Positions 17,090 to 26,715 of a DNA stretch of 64,000 nucleotides are shown here, piece after piece (positions within the stretch are counted from its first letter, which is position 1; each line of letters starts with the position of its first letter). This DNA comes from Lachnospiraceae bacterium (GTDB lineage Bacteria; Bacillota; Clostridia; Lachnospirales; Lachnospiraceae), in assembly GCA_017558145.1 (NCBI GenBank), contig JAFYWF010000100.1, forward strand, positions 1 through 64,000, written 5' to 3'. A model generated the notes under the pieces. It saw nothing but the letters and a program-made list of their open reading frames with translations, ran no database searches and was not told where the DNA came from. The translations under genes were made by a program, and so were the position numbers.

Positions 17090-18400
17090 TCTTCCAATAC
17101 TATAATATTCTACTCCTGCATCCTTCATCGCTTCTGTAGCATACAAATTTCTTCCATCATACACCAATGGAATTCTCATATATTTCTTATAATCCTCAGG
17201 TGTTACGGCCTTGATTTCGCCCCATTCAGTAAATACGAAACAAATAGCAGCATCCTTTAATGCTTCTTCCGGAGATGAAACATAGTTCATTTTTCCTCTG
17301 CCAATAACTCCTTCCGGAAATTGCAGCTTCGCTCTCGGTGTTCCTACCGGATCATAGGCATAAATGTCTGCACCTTGCTCTAATAATAATTTAATATTTT
17401 CTGCAGATGGTGCTTCACGTAAATCGTCCGTTCCTGCCTTAAAGGTAAGTCCCAATACTGCTACCTTTAATCCATCAAAGGTAATCATTCTGGATTTTGC
17501 TTTTTCAAATAAGCGTGTTTTCTGACGAGTGTTCACATCCACACAGGCTTCGACCGTCTTTAACTCATAACCATACTGCTTAGCTAAAAATTTTAATGCT
17601 TTGGTATCTTTTGGGAAACAACTTCCACCAAATCCAATCCCGGCATTTAAGAATCTGGAACCGATTCTCTCATCATAGCTCATTCCACGAGCTACATCTT
17701 CGATATCTGCCCCTACCAATTCACATAGATTAGCAATATCATTCATATAAGAAATCTTAAGCGCCAAAAAGTCATTACAAGCATACTTAATCATTTCTGC
17801 TGAGCGTCTCTTTACAGATACAATGGGAATATGGAAAGGTTCATAAATCTCTATCAGTAGTTTCTCTGCTTCTTTGCTTTCTGTACCAATGATAATTCTG
17901 GCTGCATGCAAGGTATCTCTTACCGCAGTCCCCTGTGCTAAAAATTCCGGATTAGAGGCTACTTCCACTTTCACATCACGAACTAAAAAGTCACGGATAA
18001 ACTGTTCTACCTTATCATTGGTTCCGATAGGAACAGTAGATTTTACCACCACCAAACAATCCTTTTCCACAGATTCTGCAATCTGACGACACACCGTTGC
18101 AATATAACTTAAATTGGCACTACCATCGGGCATTTCCGGAGTTCCTACACCAATAAAAATAGCATCTGCATCTTTATAAGCAGCCTGATAATCGGTAGTA
18201 TAACGAAGGCGGCCTGTAGCATTGTTTTTCTTCATCAACTCTTCCAAACCATCTTCATAGATAGGGGAAACACCGCTTTCCATTAATTTTACTTTTTTTT
18301 CATCTACATCCACACAGGTAACATCATGTCCCACTTCTGCAAAACATACCCCTGCCACTAAACCTACATAACCGGTTCCTGCCACTGCGATTTTTTTCAT
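17087..18400 (-). CDS. ugd: UDP-glucose 6-dehydrogenase
   Basis: 437 residues. N-terminal Rossmann fold with GTGYVG (8-13), the VKSTVPIGT segment (119-127), an ASNPEFLAQG substrate segment (148-157), and the catalytic Cys261 within GIGFGGSCFPKD. The C-terminal UDP-binding domain has the VLGLTFKAGTDDLREAP block. It oxidises UDP-glucose to UDP-glucuronate with two NAD+ in the cytoplasm. The ATG at 18400 gives the canonical MKKIAVAG start; the frame is open 7 codons further. It lies downstream of the GT2 gene, in one transcription unit from the promoter at 19457-19485. Confidence 0.95.
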   Translation of the reverse strand: MKKIAVAGTGYVGLVAGVCFAEVGHDVTCVDVDEKKVKLMESGVSPIYEDGLEELMKKNNATGRLRYTTDYQAAYKDADAIFIGVGTPEMPDGSANLSYIATVCRQIAESVEKDCLVVVKSTVPIGTNDKVEQFIRDFLVRDVKVEVASNPEFLAQGTAVRDTLHAARIIIGTESKEAEKLLIEIYEPFHIPIVSVKRRSAEMIKYACNDFLALKISYMNDIANLCELVGADIEDVARGMSYDERIGSRFLNAGIGFGGSCFPKDTKALKFLAKQYGYELKTVEACVDVNTRQKTRLFEKAKSRMITFDGLKVAVLGLTFKAGTDDLREAPSAENIKLLLEQGADIYAYDPVGTPRAKLQFPEGVIGRGKMNYVSSPEEALKDAAICFVFTEWGEIKAVTPEDYKKYMRIPLVYDGRNLYATEAMKDAGVEYYSIGR

Positions 18401-18487
18401 TTTACAACTTATCTCCTGCATTTTTCAATCATTTCTGTTTCAACTATGCTTTCACTTATCCGGCACAAAAAAATGATGCCAAATCGA

Positions 18488-19423
18488 TTACATTTTACTC
18501 ATGTATTCACTATATACACGGTTTAAATCCATTTCAAAATTCTTACGGTCTCTTTGAACAATATTATTCAAAATCAAACCAGAGAAAAAGGATTGGATCG
18601 CTGCTAATACCACAAATCCACAAACAATTAAGGTTGGGAATTTCAAAACCAAACCGGTTGCCATATATTCTGACAATACTGGAATAAAGAATACTGTTGC
18701 CAGTATTACTAACACCAAACTAACCAGGCTAAAGAATGGCAATGGTTTGTATTCTCTGAATAATCTCACAATCGTCAACAATACTTTCATTCCATCAGAA
18801 TAGGTATTCAACTTGGATTCACTACCTTCCGGACGATCTCTGTAATCTACCAATACATTTTCTACTTGCATATTATTATTCACTGCATGTATGGTCATTT
18901 CTGTTTCAATTTCAAATCCCTTAGACATAACAGGAAATGTTTTTACAAACTGATAGCTAAAAGCTCTATATCCGGTCATAATATCCTTGATTTCACTCTT
19001 AAATAAGGTATTGATACTACCACGAACAATCGAGTTTCCAAAGTTATGGAAGGGACGTTTATTCTCTGTAAAATAGGTTGTGGACAAACGATCTCCTACT
19101 ACCATATCAGCATTTTTATTTAATACCTTGTCCACCATCTCCGCTGCATATTCCATGGGATAGGTATCATCCCCATCTACCATGATATAGCACTGGGCAT
19201 CAATTTCACGAAACATTCTTCGAATCACGTTGCCCTTTCCCTGCATGTACTCATGACAAATAACCGCTCCTGCCGCTCTCGCAATTTCTACAGTTCTATC
19301 CTTGGAATTATTATCATAAACATAAACGACCGCTTCCGGCAAAGCCGCCTTGGCATCCTTTACTACTTTCTCAATTGTTTTTTCCTCATTGTAACAAGGA
19401 ATTAATACTGCTATTTTATCCAT
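18488..19423 (-). CDS. GT2 polyprenyl-phosphate sugar synthase-like protein with two C-terminal membrane segments
   Basis: 311 residues. The GT-A domain has IPCYNEEKTI (8-17), DNNSKDRT, the metal-binding VDGDDTYP block, and a GYRAFS acceptor motif (about 150). Two hydrophobic segments (about 225-245 and 255-285) follow. This layout is that of DPM1-like and GtrB-like enzymes that transfer a sugar from a nucleotide to undecaprenyl phosphate for later use by GT-C proteins outside the membrane. It is the first gene behind a good promoter and reads into ugd. The sugar is not known. Confidence 0.82.
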   Translation of the reverse strand: MDKIAVLIPCYNEEKTIEKVVKDAKAALPEAVVYVYDNNSKDRTVEIARAAGAVICHEYMQGKGNVIRRMFREIDAQCYIMVDGDDTYPMEYAAEMVDKVLNKNADMVVGDRLSTTYFTENKRPFHNFGNSIVRGSINTLFKSEIKDIMTGYRAFSYQFVKTFPVMSKGFEIETEMTIHAVNNNMQVENVLVDYRDRPEGSESKLNTYSDGMKVLLTIVRLFREYKPLPFFSLVSLVLVILATVFFIPVLSEYMATGLVLKFPTLIVCGFVVLAAIQSFFSGLILNNIVQRDRKNFEMDLNRVYSEYMSKM

Positions 19424-19456
19424 TGCATACTATCTCCATTCTTTTATAACAGTTCA

Positions 19457-19485
19457 ATTATAGTATACTTTTAGACTTTCGACAA
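19457..19485 (-). promoter_or_regulatory. Promoter of the GT2-ugd-epimerase-MBOAT unit
   Basis: On the minus strand TTGTCG (19480-19485), 17 bases, TATAAT (19457-19462), about 35 bases before the GT2 start. It probably drives the genes from 19423 down to the HTH gene at 10766. Confidence 0.75.
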
Positions 19486-19551
19486 CTTATTCTTCCTAAA
19501 AATCCGTATTCATGCCTACATCTTCCAACCATAGCATCTGTTAAAGCATTT

Positions 19552-19584
19552 TTGCGCAAAAGAAAAAGAGGATTACTCCTCTTT
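19552..19584 (-). terminator. Terminator overlapping the end of the GDSL gene
   Basis: AAAGAGGA and TCCTCTTT form an 8-bp stem around a GTAA tetraloop, followed by TTCTTTT on the minus strand. The TAA stop of the GDSL gene is in the loop and 3' stem base, so the terminator is built into the last codons. It separates this unit from the GT2-ugd unit downstream. Confidence 0.8.
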
Positions 19585-20550
19585 CTCTAATTCTTTCAAA
19601 CAATCAATAACACTTCTGGAATACAACCATCTTCCTTCCGCTGTTAAATGAACTCCATCATCTAAATATTCCGTTTTTTCATCTGCTGTTTTTCCAAAGG
19701 CATGATACATATCTAAGAAATGCGTATCCATTTCTGCAGCTACACTTCTTGCAGCTTCCACATATTCACCCAGTTCAAACTGACGTTCCCCGGAAAACCA
19801 ACCGGTATAAGTAGGTGAGGTAATGATAAATTCTAAATGGGGATATTTTTTCTGCATTTTACTAATTCCATGACGTAAAGCTCCCACATAAGAAGTTAAA
19901 TCATAGTATTCCTGTGGATAAATGGTAATATCTGAAAAATAATCATTGATTCCGTAGGAAACAATGACATAATCCATTTCATTAAAATCCACAGTTTTCA
20001 TAACTTCGTAAGCGGCATCCTGAGCAATCAAGTCTTCTGCAGGAATAAGATCTGTTGCAATATACATCATACCATTGAAAGAGCGACTATCCCAATTATC
20101 TAGACCTTGCACTTCTTCCAATGCTGCTGCCGTACCACCGATTGCACAATTATAAAATTCTACATCCTTCAACTGTTCCATTACCTGCTCGCAAATTCCA
20201 TCCTTACCTCTGCCATCTGCCCAGATACTGTCACCAAAAACCACAATCTTTACTTTATCATCTTTGTTTTCTGACTCTTCAGTTCTTAATTGCTCTGGTT
20301 TCGTTTTTTCTTCTTCAAAATCTGCACCAGATACTTCTTCCTCAGCAGTGGCTACTGAAAGATTTTCTTCTGCAACCATTGTCTCAACTGTTTCCAATCC
20401 ATCCGACTCTTCCGACACTTCCACTACAGCCGTAACGTTTTCGCTTGCGAAATATTCTTTTTTCTCATCTCTTACCAATACCGCAATCAATGCTAAGATT
20501 ACAACGATAATGGCACATTCGCCTAAAAAAATAAAATTATGTTTTTTCAT
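19573..20550 (-). CDS. Membrane-anchored SGNH/GDSL hydrolase with acidic linker
   Basis: 325 residues. One membrane segment (about 8-25) is followed by a Glu-rich, low-complexity linker (about 45-98) and an SGNH domain: block I FGDSIW (105-110), GGTAA (block II), YGINDYF (block III) and DDGVH (block V) near the C-terminus. All four catalytic blocks are intact, so it is probably an active esterase or acetyl-hydrolase outside the membrane. It could remove O-acyl groups from surface glycan. The ATG at 20550 is preferred, with AAGG 8 bases upstream; an alternative lies 8 codons earlier. It follows the SGNH gene at 20678, with a weak TATACT -10-like box at 20628-20633. Confidence 0.85.
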   Translation of the reverse strand: MKKHNFIFLGECAIIVVILALIAVLVRDEKKEYFASENVTAVVEVSEESDGLETVETMVAEENLSVATAEEEVSGADFEEEKTKPEQLRTEESENKDDKVKIVVFGDSIWADGRGKDGICEQVMEQLKDVEFYNCAIGGTAAALEEVQGLDNWDSRSFNGMMYIATDLIPAEDLIAQDAAYEVMKTVDFNEMDYVIVSYGINDYFSDITIYPQEYYDLTSYVGALRHGISKMQKKYPHLEFIITSPTYTGWFSGERQFELGEYVEAARSVAAEMDTHFLDMYHAFGKTADEKTEYLDDGVHLTAEGRWLYSRSVIDCLKELEKEE

Positions 20551-20677
20551 ACTACCTTCACTCCTCATCTTCATAATTATGTAATCTCACAACTACGTTT
20601 TTAATCTTTAACATTAGCTTTGTACTTAGTATAACCGAGAAAATCATAAAATTATGAATGAAAGTTTTAAGGTTTTC

Positions 20678-22099
20678 TTAATATTCCACTTCTTCCGGAA
20701 ATTCCATATCCATACCCTTCAGTTTAAATTTAGCCTGATCCACAAAGGACAAATCCCTATTATCGAAAATAACAATAGCAATATCAGAATTGGTAATAAT
20801 CATACTCTCAGACTTAGAATTGGTTAATTCTAAATGGGCATCATCATTGTAAAACATTGAAAAGTCACCAAATCGATACTCTAACGTTTCAAATAATCGC
20901 ATCTCGTGTCTGGTACCGTTTTGATTATCTACAAATAAGAAATAATCTTCATTTGGAATTTGACTAAAATCAATTCCCATATTCTGCAACAATTCTACCA
21001 AAACCGGATATGACGCAATTTGATTAAATGGTTTGAAATAAATACCATAGCTAAAGCTGGTGTCATTTAAAAGCATAAGATAATTTTTCAACTCTTCCTG
21101 CTTTTGAATATTTTCTTTTTTAAAATCAAGATATTCCTCATAATCATCATGCCAGCTACTAAAAGCTTCATCTTCTCGATGATCTTCAATCCCATAATTG
21201 GTCATAATATATTTTCCAAGATAACTGGTTACCTTTCTTGCACCCGAATAGTTCATATGAGAGCTTTCGTCATAAAAATCTGTATTAAGATTAACCAACT
21301 CCAACATAGTATAATAATCTATAAAATCCACATCATATTCTGCTGCGATTTCTGCCATACGATTGGATTCCCCCTGCCAACCTGTATTATCCGGAAACGG
21401 AAGATATACCGTTAAAATTTCAATCTCTCTGGACTGACACTCTTCGATAATCTTACGAACATACTCAACGCTTATCGTATCCTCTTCCGGACTTCTGTAA
21501 TCTTCGTCAAAATAATACATTTCTATAGGAACAGCAACGTTAATTTTTCCATCTGCCCCTTTTTCCGGTGATGGAATCTTTCTAAAATCCTGCTCTTCTA
21601 ATTCATTCCAACGATTATGATAGGTAGAAAACTTCCATAAGAAATCACTTTTTCTTTCCTCGTCTTCTATTAAATCCTCAATCATCTCCACTTTAGTTTT
21701 ACTATATGGGAAGTGGTCCACAGAAAAATGCAACTGCTCCAATTCTCCTATTTTTTCGTCACGTGCTAACATGGCGGTGTCCAAAACTACTAATTTAGGT
21801 TCTGTATATTCCAACGCATTTCTTAAAATCCAATAATTCATAGCATGTCTGTTTCCCACGCCTGCCATGTTATAAGAAACAATACCATATTCATTCCACA
21901 ATTCCATAGGAAGAATTCCATTTAACACATGAGATGCCCCTAAGAATAGCACGTCAAAATCCTCTTCCATTTCATAAAAATCCGCGAACTTTTCTTTACT
22001 GGCTTTGCGTTCTGTCAAATCAGAAAAATACAATAAACCAAGTAAAATCATTCCTCCAACTGCAAGGAAGGAAATTAGTAATTGTATATTTTTTTTCAT
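20678..22099 (-). CDS. DltD-like SGNH protein, partner of MBOAT no. 4
   Basis: 473 residues with an N-terminal membrane segment (about 7-27). The nucleophile motif reads GASH (54-57) rather than GSSH. The second motif is YDESSHMN, giving an acidic residue three or four positions before the His. After the SGNH domain a IEDHRED segment, shared with the protein at 1821-3347, leads into a ~150-residue C-terminal domain. The gene starts 11 bases after the stop of MBOAT no. 4. Its role in placing acyl groups on an extracellular polymer is inferred from DltD/AlgX-type systems. Confidence 0.8.
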   Translation of the reverse strand: MKKNIQLLISFLAVGGMILLGLLYFSDLTERKASKEKFADFYEMEEDFDVLFLGASHVLNGILPMELWNEYGIVSYNMAGVGNRHAMNYWILRNALEYTEPKLVVLDTAMLARDEKIGELEQLHFSVDHFPYSKTKVEMIEDLIEDEERKSDFLWKFSTYHNRWNELEEQDFRKIPSPEKGADGKINVAVPIEMYYFDEDYRSPEEDTISVEYVRKIIEECQSREIEILTVYLPFPDNTGWQGESNRMAEIAAEYDVDFIDYYTMLELVNLNTDFYDESSHMNYSGARKVTSYLGKYIMTNYGIEDHREDEAFSSWHDDYEEYLDFKKENIQKQEELKNYLMLLNDTSFSYGIYFKPFNQIASYPVLVELLQNMGIDFSQIPNEDYFLFVDNQNGTRHEMRLFETLEYRFGDFSMFYNDDAHLELTNSKSESMIITNSDIAIVIFDNRDLSFVDQAKFKLKGMDMEFPEEVEY

Positions 22100-22110
22100 T
22101 TTGTCCCTCC

Positions 22111-23607
22111 TTAAAACTGGAAATAGATGAAGTTTCCGGCATTATATGCTGAACCCCAGACACCAAACACCACAATCAAAACAACGCTTCCTGCCATGAG
22201 AAGCCATCGGAACCACCATTCCTGTTTCATGATTTCTTTTCGAATACAAACGCCACGATACTTAAAGAAATCTGACACAAAAAGAATTCCAATACTAATT
22301 AACATCACAGTAAAGTTCTTCTGCTCCACTCCACAGGAATAAATTCCTCCATTGACAAAAATCCAGGGATTCCATGTAGAAATCATATTTTTTATCATCT
22401 CAAAAGCAACCCCAATACTGGAGGCTCTAAAAAAGATTGTACTAAAAGCAAATAAGGAAAAAGTAACCACTGTCTGCATGATTTTATGGCTGGCACTTTC
22501 CCTATTTAATCCCAACAATTTTACCATTTTATTACGAAGCGGCATTAAAGCTTCTCCAATCATTTGATAAGCACCATTCATCATGCCCCATACAACATAA
22601 GTCCAATTAGCCCCATGCCATAGTCCACTTACAAAAAATACAATCACTCGATTCACATAACTACGCACTTTTCCTTTTCGACTTCCACCCAAAGGAATAT
22701 ACAAGTAATCTTTAAACCAACTATTCAAGGAAATATGCCATCTTCTCCATAACTCCGATACCGAACGGGAATAAAATGGAGCATTAAAGTTATCCATCAA
22801 CCTGTATCCCAATAATTTAGCGGTTCCCATGGCAATTACAGAATATCCATAAAAATCACAGTATACCTGGATAGAAAACAAAATAGCAGCAATGACAACA
22901 TAAAGACCTTGATAATTTCCATGATTTCCATAAACGGTATCTACAAAAATAGCAGTTCTATCTGCCAAAACCACCTTCAAAAAATATCCATATACCATTA
23001 ACCATAAGCCTTCTCTGATATTATCAGCATCAAATTTTGGAGGAGTGGCTAACTGCTTCAACAAATTCTTCGAACGTTCAATTGGTCCCGCCACCAACTG
23101 TGGAAAAAAGCTAACAAATAATGCATAACGGAAAAAGTTCTTTTCCGCATAAATATCATCCCGATATACATCCATCAGATAACTTAATGCCTGAAAGGTA
23201 AAAAACGAAATTCCTACCGGCAATAAAATGTCTACTTCCGGAATATTTAATTCTATATGAAGCAAATGAAAGAAATCTCGTAAATTGTCTAATAAAAAAT
23301 TAGTATATTTAAAATAACAAAGAACTCCAATATTAAGTCCAAAACCAACTCCAACACAAAGTTTCTTTCCTCGGGTAATTTTTGTTTCCTCCCAAGGTTG
23401 ACCTTTACACCACTCTATACCCACTCCACCAAGGTAGGTTACTAAGGTGGAAAATAAAATCAACAATCCATAAACTGCATTCCAGCACATATAAAAATAA
23501 TAGCTGGCAATGAGCAACCATATATATCTTATTTTCTTAGGTAAAATAAACGTTACCAATAGTACAATCGGTAAAAATATCAAAAATTCCAACGAGTTAA
23601 ATAACAT
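22111..23607 (-). CDS. MBOAT family membrane O-acyltransferase, no. 4
   Basis: 498 residues, polytopic. FFPQLVAGPIERSKN, YCDFYGYSVIAMG, LWRRWHISLNSWFKDY, YIPLGG and GLWHGANWT are all present, with both conserved His residues. The third His position reads WGMMNG, Asn in place of His, as in MBOAT no. 6. The LVAGPIERSKNLLKQLA wording is nearly the same in no. 6, so the two are close paralogues. It stands between two SGNH genes: a GSSM type upstream (23643) and a GASH type 11 bases downstream (20678), the latter being the likelier partner. Confidence 0.9.
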   Translation of the reverse strand: MLFNSLEFLIFLPIVLLVTFILPKKIRYIWLLIASYYFYMCWNAVYGLLILFSTLVTYLGGVGIEWCKGQPWEETKITRGKKLCVGVGFGLNIGVLCYFKYTNFLLDNLRDFFHLLHIELNIPEVDILLPVGISFFTFQALSYLMDVYRDDIYAEKNFFRYALFVSFFPQLVAGPIERSKNLLKQLATPPKFDADNIREGLWLMVYGYFLKVVLADRTAIFVDTVYGNHGNYQGLYVVIAAILFSIQVYCDFYGYSVIAMGTAKLLGYRLMDNFNAPFYSRSVSELWRRWHISLNSWFKDYLYIPLGGSRKGKVRSYVNRVIVFFVSGLWHGANWTYVVWGMMNGAYQMIGEALMPLRNKMVKLLGLNRESASHKIMQTVVTFSLFAFSTIFFRASSIGVAFEMIKNMISTWNPWIFVNGGIYSCGVEQKNFTVMLISIGILFVSDFFKYRGVCIRKEIMKQEWWFRWLLMAGSVVLIVVFGVWGSAYNAGNFIYFQF

Positions 23608-23642
23608 GTCTCTACTCCATTTCTAAAATTCTCATTCGTAAT

Positions 23643-24731
23643 TTATTGCCACGGCTCCTTGTACTGTTCATTTCCTACATACAATTTATCATAATCAAAA
23701 TTTTGATAATATTCTTTTTCCCATTGAATCTTATCCATATAATTTTCTTTCGTCACAAGACCCTTTCCTTCTGCAATCCATTGTAGAATCATATCATTAA
23801 TATCTTTCAAATAATGTTCTTTGTCACGATAATTCATGATATCATCTGTAATGTGTGTCTCCTGACAAAAGCTATACAACTTAATATTCTTACATTCCAA
23901 CATTAATTCTGTTGCAATCTTTTCCATTTCCAACTGCTTGTCCAACCAGCCATCCCTATAGATGGACTCCCAATACAGCGCACTATAAGGTGTATAAAAA
24001 AGAAGGAACTGTGTATCCGGATATGCCTGTGCAAGCTTCACAATATTTTCCATGATATTCTTTGTTACGCGCTCTCTTTCTTCCTCTGAAATTTCCTCTA
24101 TGGGAAGAATTTCTCCACTTCTGCGATAGGTTCTGTGAATACTCTCCCATCCCCCTGGAGCATCCCAAGAAGAATAATCGTCAAAGGATGTTGTCTCTTC
24201 TCCACTTAAGTTATAAAAAAATGTATTTAATAAGCCTTCAAATAGAATCGTCTTATTAAAGACATAAGAAGTATCATTGAAGGGATTGTTATCATACAGA
24301 TAATCCGGATACTCATTATATCCTTGAAAATCATATTCTCTATTTAGTCCATTATAATCCAATCCCCATAAAACATATTTAATATCATTTTTGCTATTAA
24401 GGGCTACTTCCAATGTATTCTTGATTTCTTCAAATCCGGCACCTGAAAAAGGAATCTTAATTGCCTTTGTGCCAAACAACTCGTCCATCAAGCTAGTCTT
24501 AAAATTCTGATTCATGGAGCTTCCTGTAATCACCGTATCATATTCAAAATTCCTCGCTATTCCACTATTCATATACCGTTCTGTATACAAACGATATTTA
24601 ATCCCATTTAAGGGACCATGAAAATGAAAATACGGATCCACAATTACCATGGTAAGCATAATCATAATTAGAATACTAACTGTTGTAATCAATGTAATCC
24701 AAAACCAATTTTTTTGTTTCTTCTCTATCAT
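23643..24731 (-). CDS. SGNH-like protein of the GSSM subtype
   Basis: 362 residues with a membrane anchor (about 10-31), then VDPYFHFHGPLNG, YMNSGIARN, the nucleophile motif GSSM (70-73), and DKEH (D-x-x-H) near residue 305. It is the close relative of the protein at 12967-14028. It heads the minus-strand unit running to 19573, behind its own promoter. Its expected MBOAT subtype (RFF type) is not next to it but at 28012-29541, on the far side of the plus-strand cassette. Confidence 0.75.
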   Translation of the reverse strand: MIEKKQKNWFWITLITTVSILIMIMLTMVIVDPYFHFHGPLNGIKYRLYTERYMNSGIARNFEYDTVITGSSMNQNFKTSLMDELFGTKAIKIPFSGAGFEEIKNTLEVALNSKNDIKYVLWGLDYNGLNREYDFQGYNEYPDYLYDNNPFNDTSYVFNKTILFEGLLNTFFYNLSGEETTSFDDYSSWDAPGGWESIHRTYRRSGEILPIEEISEEERERVTKNIMENIVKLAQAYPDTQFLLFYTPYSALYWESIYRDGWLDKQLEMEKIATELMLECKNIKLYSFCQETHITDDIMNYRDKEHYLKDINDMILQWIAEGKGLVTKENYMDKIQWEKEYYQNFDYDKLYVGNEQYKEPWQ

Positions 24732-24774
24732 TCTTACTCTCTCTTTTTTATCTACAATCCAAGCTCCAATGCTT

Positions 24775-24803
24775 ATTACAGAATGTTACAAACATATTTT
24801 CAA
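24775..24803 (-). promoter_or_regulatory. Promoter of the minus-strand SGNH-MBOAT-SGNH-GDSL unit
   Basis: TTGAAA (24798-24803), 17 bases, TGTAAT (24775-24780) on the minus strand, about 45 bases before the gene start at 24731. Both boxes have one mismatch to consensus. It is divergent from the promoter at 24849-24877. Confidence 0.6.
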
Positions 24804-24848
24804 CCTATACTATCATATTTTCTTTCTAAATACCATACTTCCCGTTAA

Positions 24849-24877
24849 TTGCCATTCTATCTTAATTATGATAATAT
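24849..24877 (+). promoter_or_regulatory. Promoter of the plus-strand membrane protein cassette
   Basis: TTGCCA (24849-24854), 17 bases, TAATAT (24872-24877), 82 bases before the ATG at 24959. The leader contains AAAGGAG at 24921-24927, then a small ATCGT/ACGAT hairpin, then the ATG. Confidence 0.55.
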
Positions 24878-24958
24878 TTCTAATATACGAGAAAATCGCA
24901 ACGCAACCGTTATATACTACAAAGGAGTACATCGTCAAGAAACGATTTTAATCATATT

Positions 24959-26653
24959 ATGAGAATCATTGATTATTTCAATATGTTTGCTACAGCTCTT
25001 TATTTTATCGCTGTAATACTATTTTTTATAAAAAAACCTTCCTTCTTGAATACCCCTATGAAAAATACTATTTCTCCCAAATGGGAAAAAGTATTTTTCA
25101 TATTGATATTAGGTCTTGGAATTTTTCTTCGTTTTTATCGGCTTGCCACTTTACCGGAAGGCTTACATCAGGATGAAGCCTCTAACTCCTATGAAGGTTT
25201 TGCTATCGCCAATTATGGCATTGACCGCAATGGATATCCCTATCCCATTTATCCTATTACTTTTGGTTCCGGCGGTGGAAATCCATTATTGATTTATACC
25301 TACGCTCTGATTTGTAAGTTCGTGGAACCCTCTGTATTTAGTTATCGATGTATTTTTGCTACTTATGGAACTCTTACAGTTCTACTTTTTTATTTATTTC
25401 TAAAAAATATACTAGGCAATAAAACAGCACTCATTGGTATGGGCATGTTAGCATTAATGCCTTGGCATGTTGTACTTAGTCGTTGGGGACTGGATAGCAA
25501 TAACATTCCCTTTTGGAGTATATTGATTCTTTTATTATTTTATTATGCTAACAGCACAAAAAAAACTTCCTACTACATAATAACCTCTATTCTTTGTGCC
25601 GTTATCTTATATTGCTATGGAAGTGCCACCTTTGTCATGCCTTTTTTCGTTCTCTTTGCCTGTAGCTATAACTTGTGGACTAAGCAAATAAGTTTACAAC
25701 AATTATTATATTGTGCTTTGGCTTTTTTCATTTTTGCACTGCCGATTGCTATTTTTTATTTTATTAATGTATTTGATTTACCGGCTATTGTTACTTCTAA
25801 CTTTAGCTTTGCACGATTTACAGGAAATCATACCAATACCACTTTTTTAGCGCTGGATCACACATTGCCTAGTGCATTGCTAGACAATCTGCTTCATTTG
25901 CTTAAAATGCTTACGATAGGCACCGTAGATGAATTATGGAATTATGTCCCCGGTTATTTTACCTTGTATCATTTTACATTTCCGGTTACTTTTGTTGGAA
26001 TATTTGTTGGATTCAAAGATGTTATCAAAGATTTAAAAAAACGAGTATATAATCATCATTCATTGATGTGCTGCATGTTTCTTGGTGCATTTATTATGGC
26101 ATTGTTCATGTCGCAAAACATTAATCGTATGGTCTTTATTTGGCTTCCTTTGATTTATTTTTTAGTTTTAGGTTTCTATACCCTTGGAAATTATTCCCGT
26201 TATATCTTTGCCTTATTGATTCTTTTATTTGGTTTGGGTAGTATTTCCTTTGCCAAAGATTATTTTACAGAATATGGCCCAATGAGTAACTTTTTATTTA
26301 TGAAAGGATATGGAGATGCCGTAGCTTATGCAGAAGAAATTCATGAAGAAGGAACTATTATTTACTCTACCTATGAAAATTTAGCATCTCCTTTTTTAAC
26401 AGTTCTTTTATATACGAGAACTTCTCCTTTTGATTATATTGAAACTGCAGTTTACAAAGATGAAGATGCCGAATTTAAAATAGCAACATCCTTTACACAC
26501 TATGTTTTAGGTCTTCCCGAAGATATTACAAATGAAAAATATTATGAAAATGTGATCATTATAGCCAATTCCGAGCAGGAACGTTTTAAAGATCTACCTT
26601 ATTCTCAAACTACATTTGGAAATTTTACAGTTTTAGAATATACTGATAAATAA
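24959..26653 (+). CDS. GT-C glycosyltransferase, ArnT/PMT-like (GT39-type)
   Basis: 564 residues with about 12 hydrophobic segments. A RFYRLATLPEGLHQDE block (about 58-73) puts acidic residues in the first large outward loop, the usual GT-C catalytic site, followed by NSYEGFA and later MPWHVVLSRWG, both common in GT39-type proteins. A soluble C-terminal stretch of ~100 residues follows. Such enzymes move a sugar from polyprenyl phosphate to a protein, lipid or glycan on the outer face. AAAGGAG is about 32 bases upstream of this ATG and no nearer in-frame start exists, so the start is less certain. It is the first gene of a plus-strand pair. Confidence 0.8.
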   Translation: MRIIDYFNMFATALYFIAVILFFIKKPSFLNTPMKNTISPKWEKVFFILILGLGIFLRFYRLATLPEGLHQDEASNSYEGFAIANYGIDRNGYPYPIYPITFGSGGGNPLLIYTYALICKFVEPSVFSYRCIFATYGTLTVLLFYLFLKNILGNKTALIGMGMLALMPWHVVLSRWGLDSNNIPFWSILILLLFYYANSTKKTSYYIITSILCAVILYCYGSATFVMPFFVLFACSYNLWTKQISLQQLLYCALAFFIFALPIAIFYFINVFDLPAIVTSNFSFARFTGNHTNTTFLALDHTLPSALLDNLLHLLKMLTIGTVDELWNYVPGYFTLYHFTFPVTFVGIFVGFKDVIKDLKKRVYNHHSLMCCMFLGAFIMALFMSQNINRMVFIWLPLIYFLVLGFYTLGNYSRYIFALLILLFGLGSISFAKDYFTEYGPMSNFLFMKGYGDAVAYAEEIHEEGTIIYSTYENLASPFLTVLLYTRTSPFDYIETAVYKDEDAEFKIATSFTHYVLGLPEDITNEKYYENVIIIANSEQERFKDLPYSQTTFGNFTVLEYTDK

Positions 26654-26715
26654 TTATTTCGCATAAAGACATCATACAAGAAGGAGCACAAAACAGCTTC
26701 GCTGATTTTGCAAAT

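Noticed and set aside
20121..20584. Long plus-strand open frames rich in Leu and Pro or Ser
   Set aside because: They are antisense to the Glu-rich linker of the GDSL protein; the low-complexity GAA/GAG codons create open frames on the other strand. No ribosome binding site or homology.
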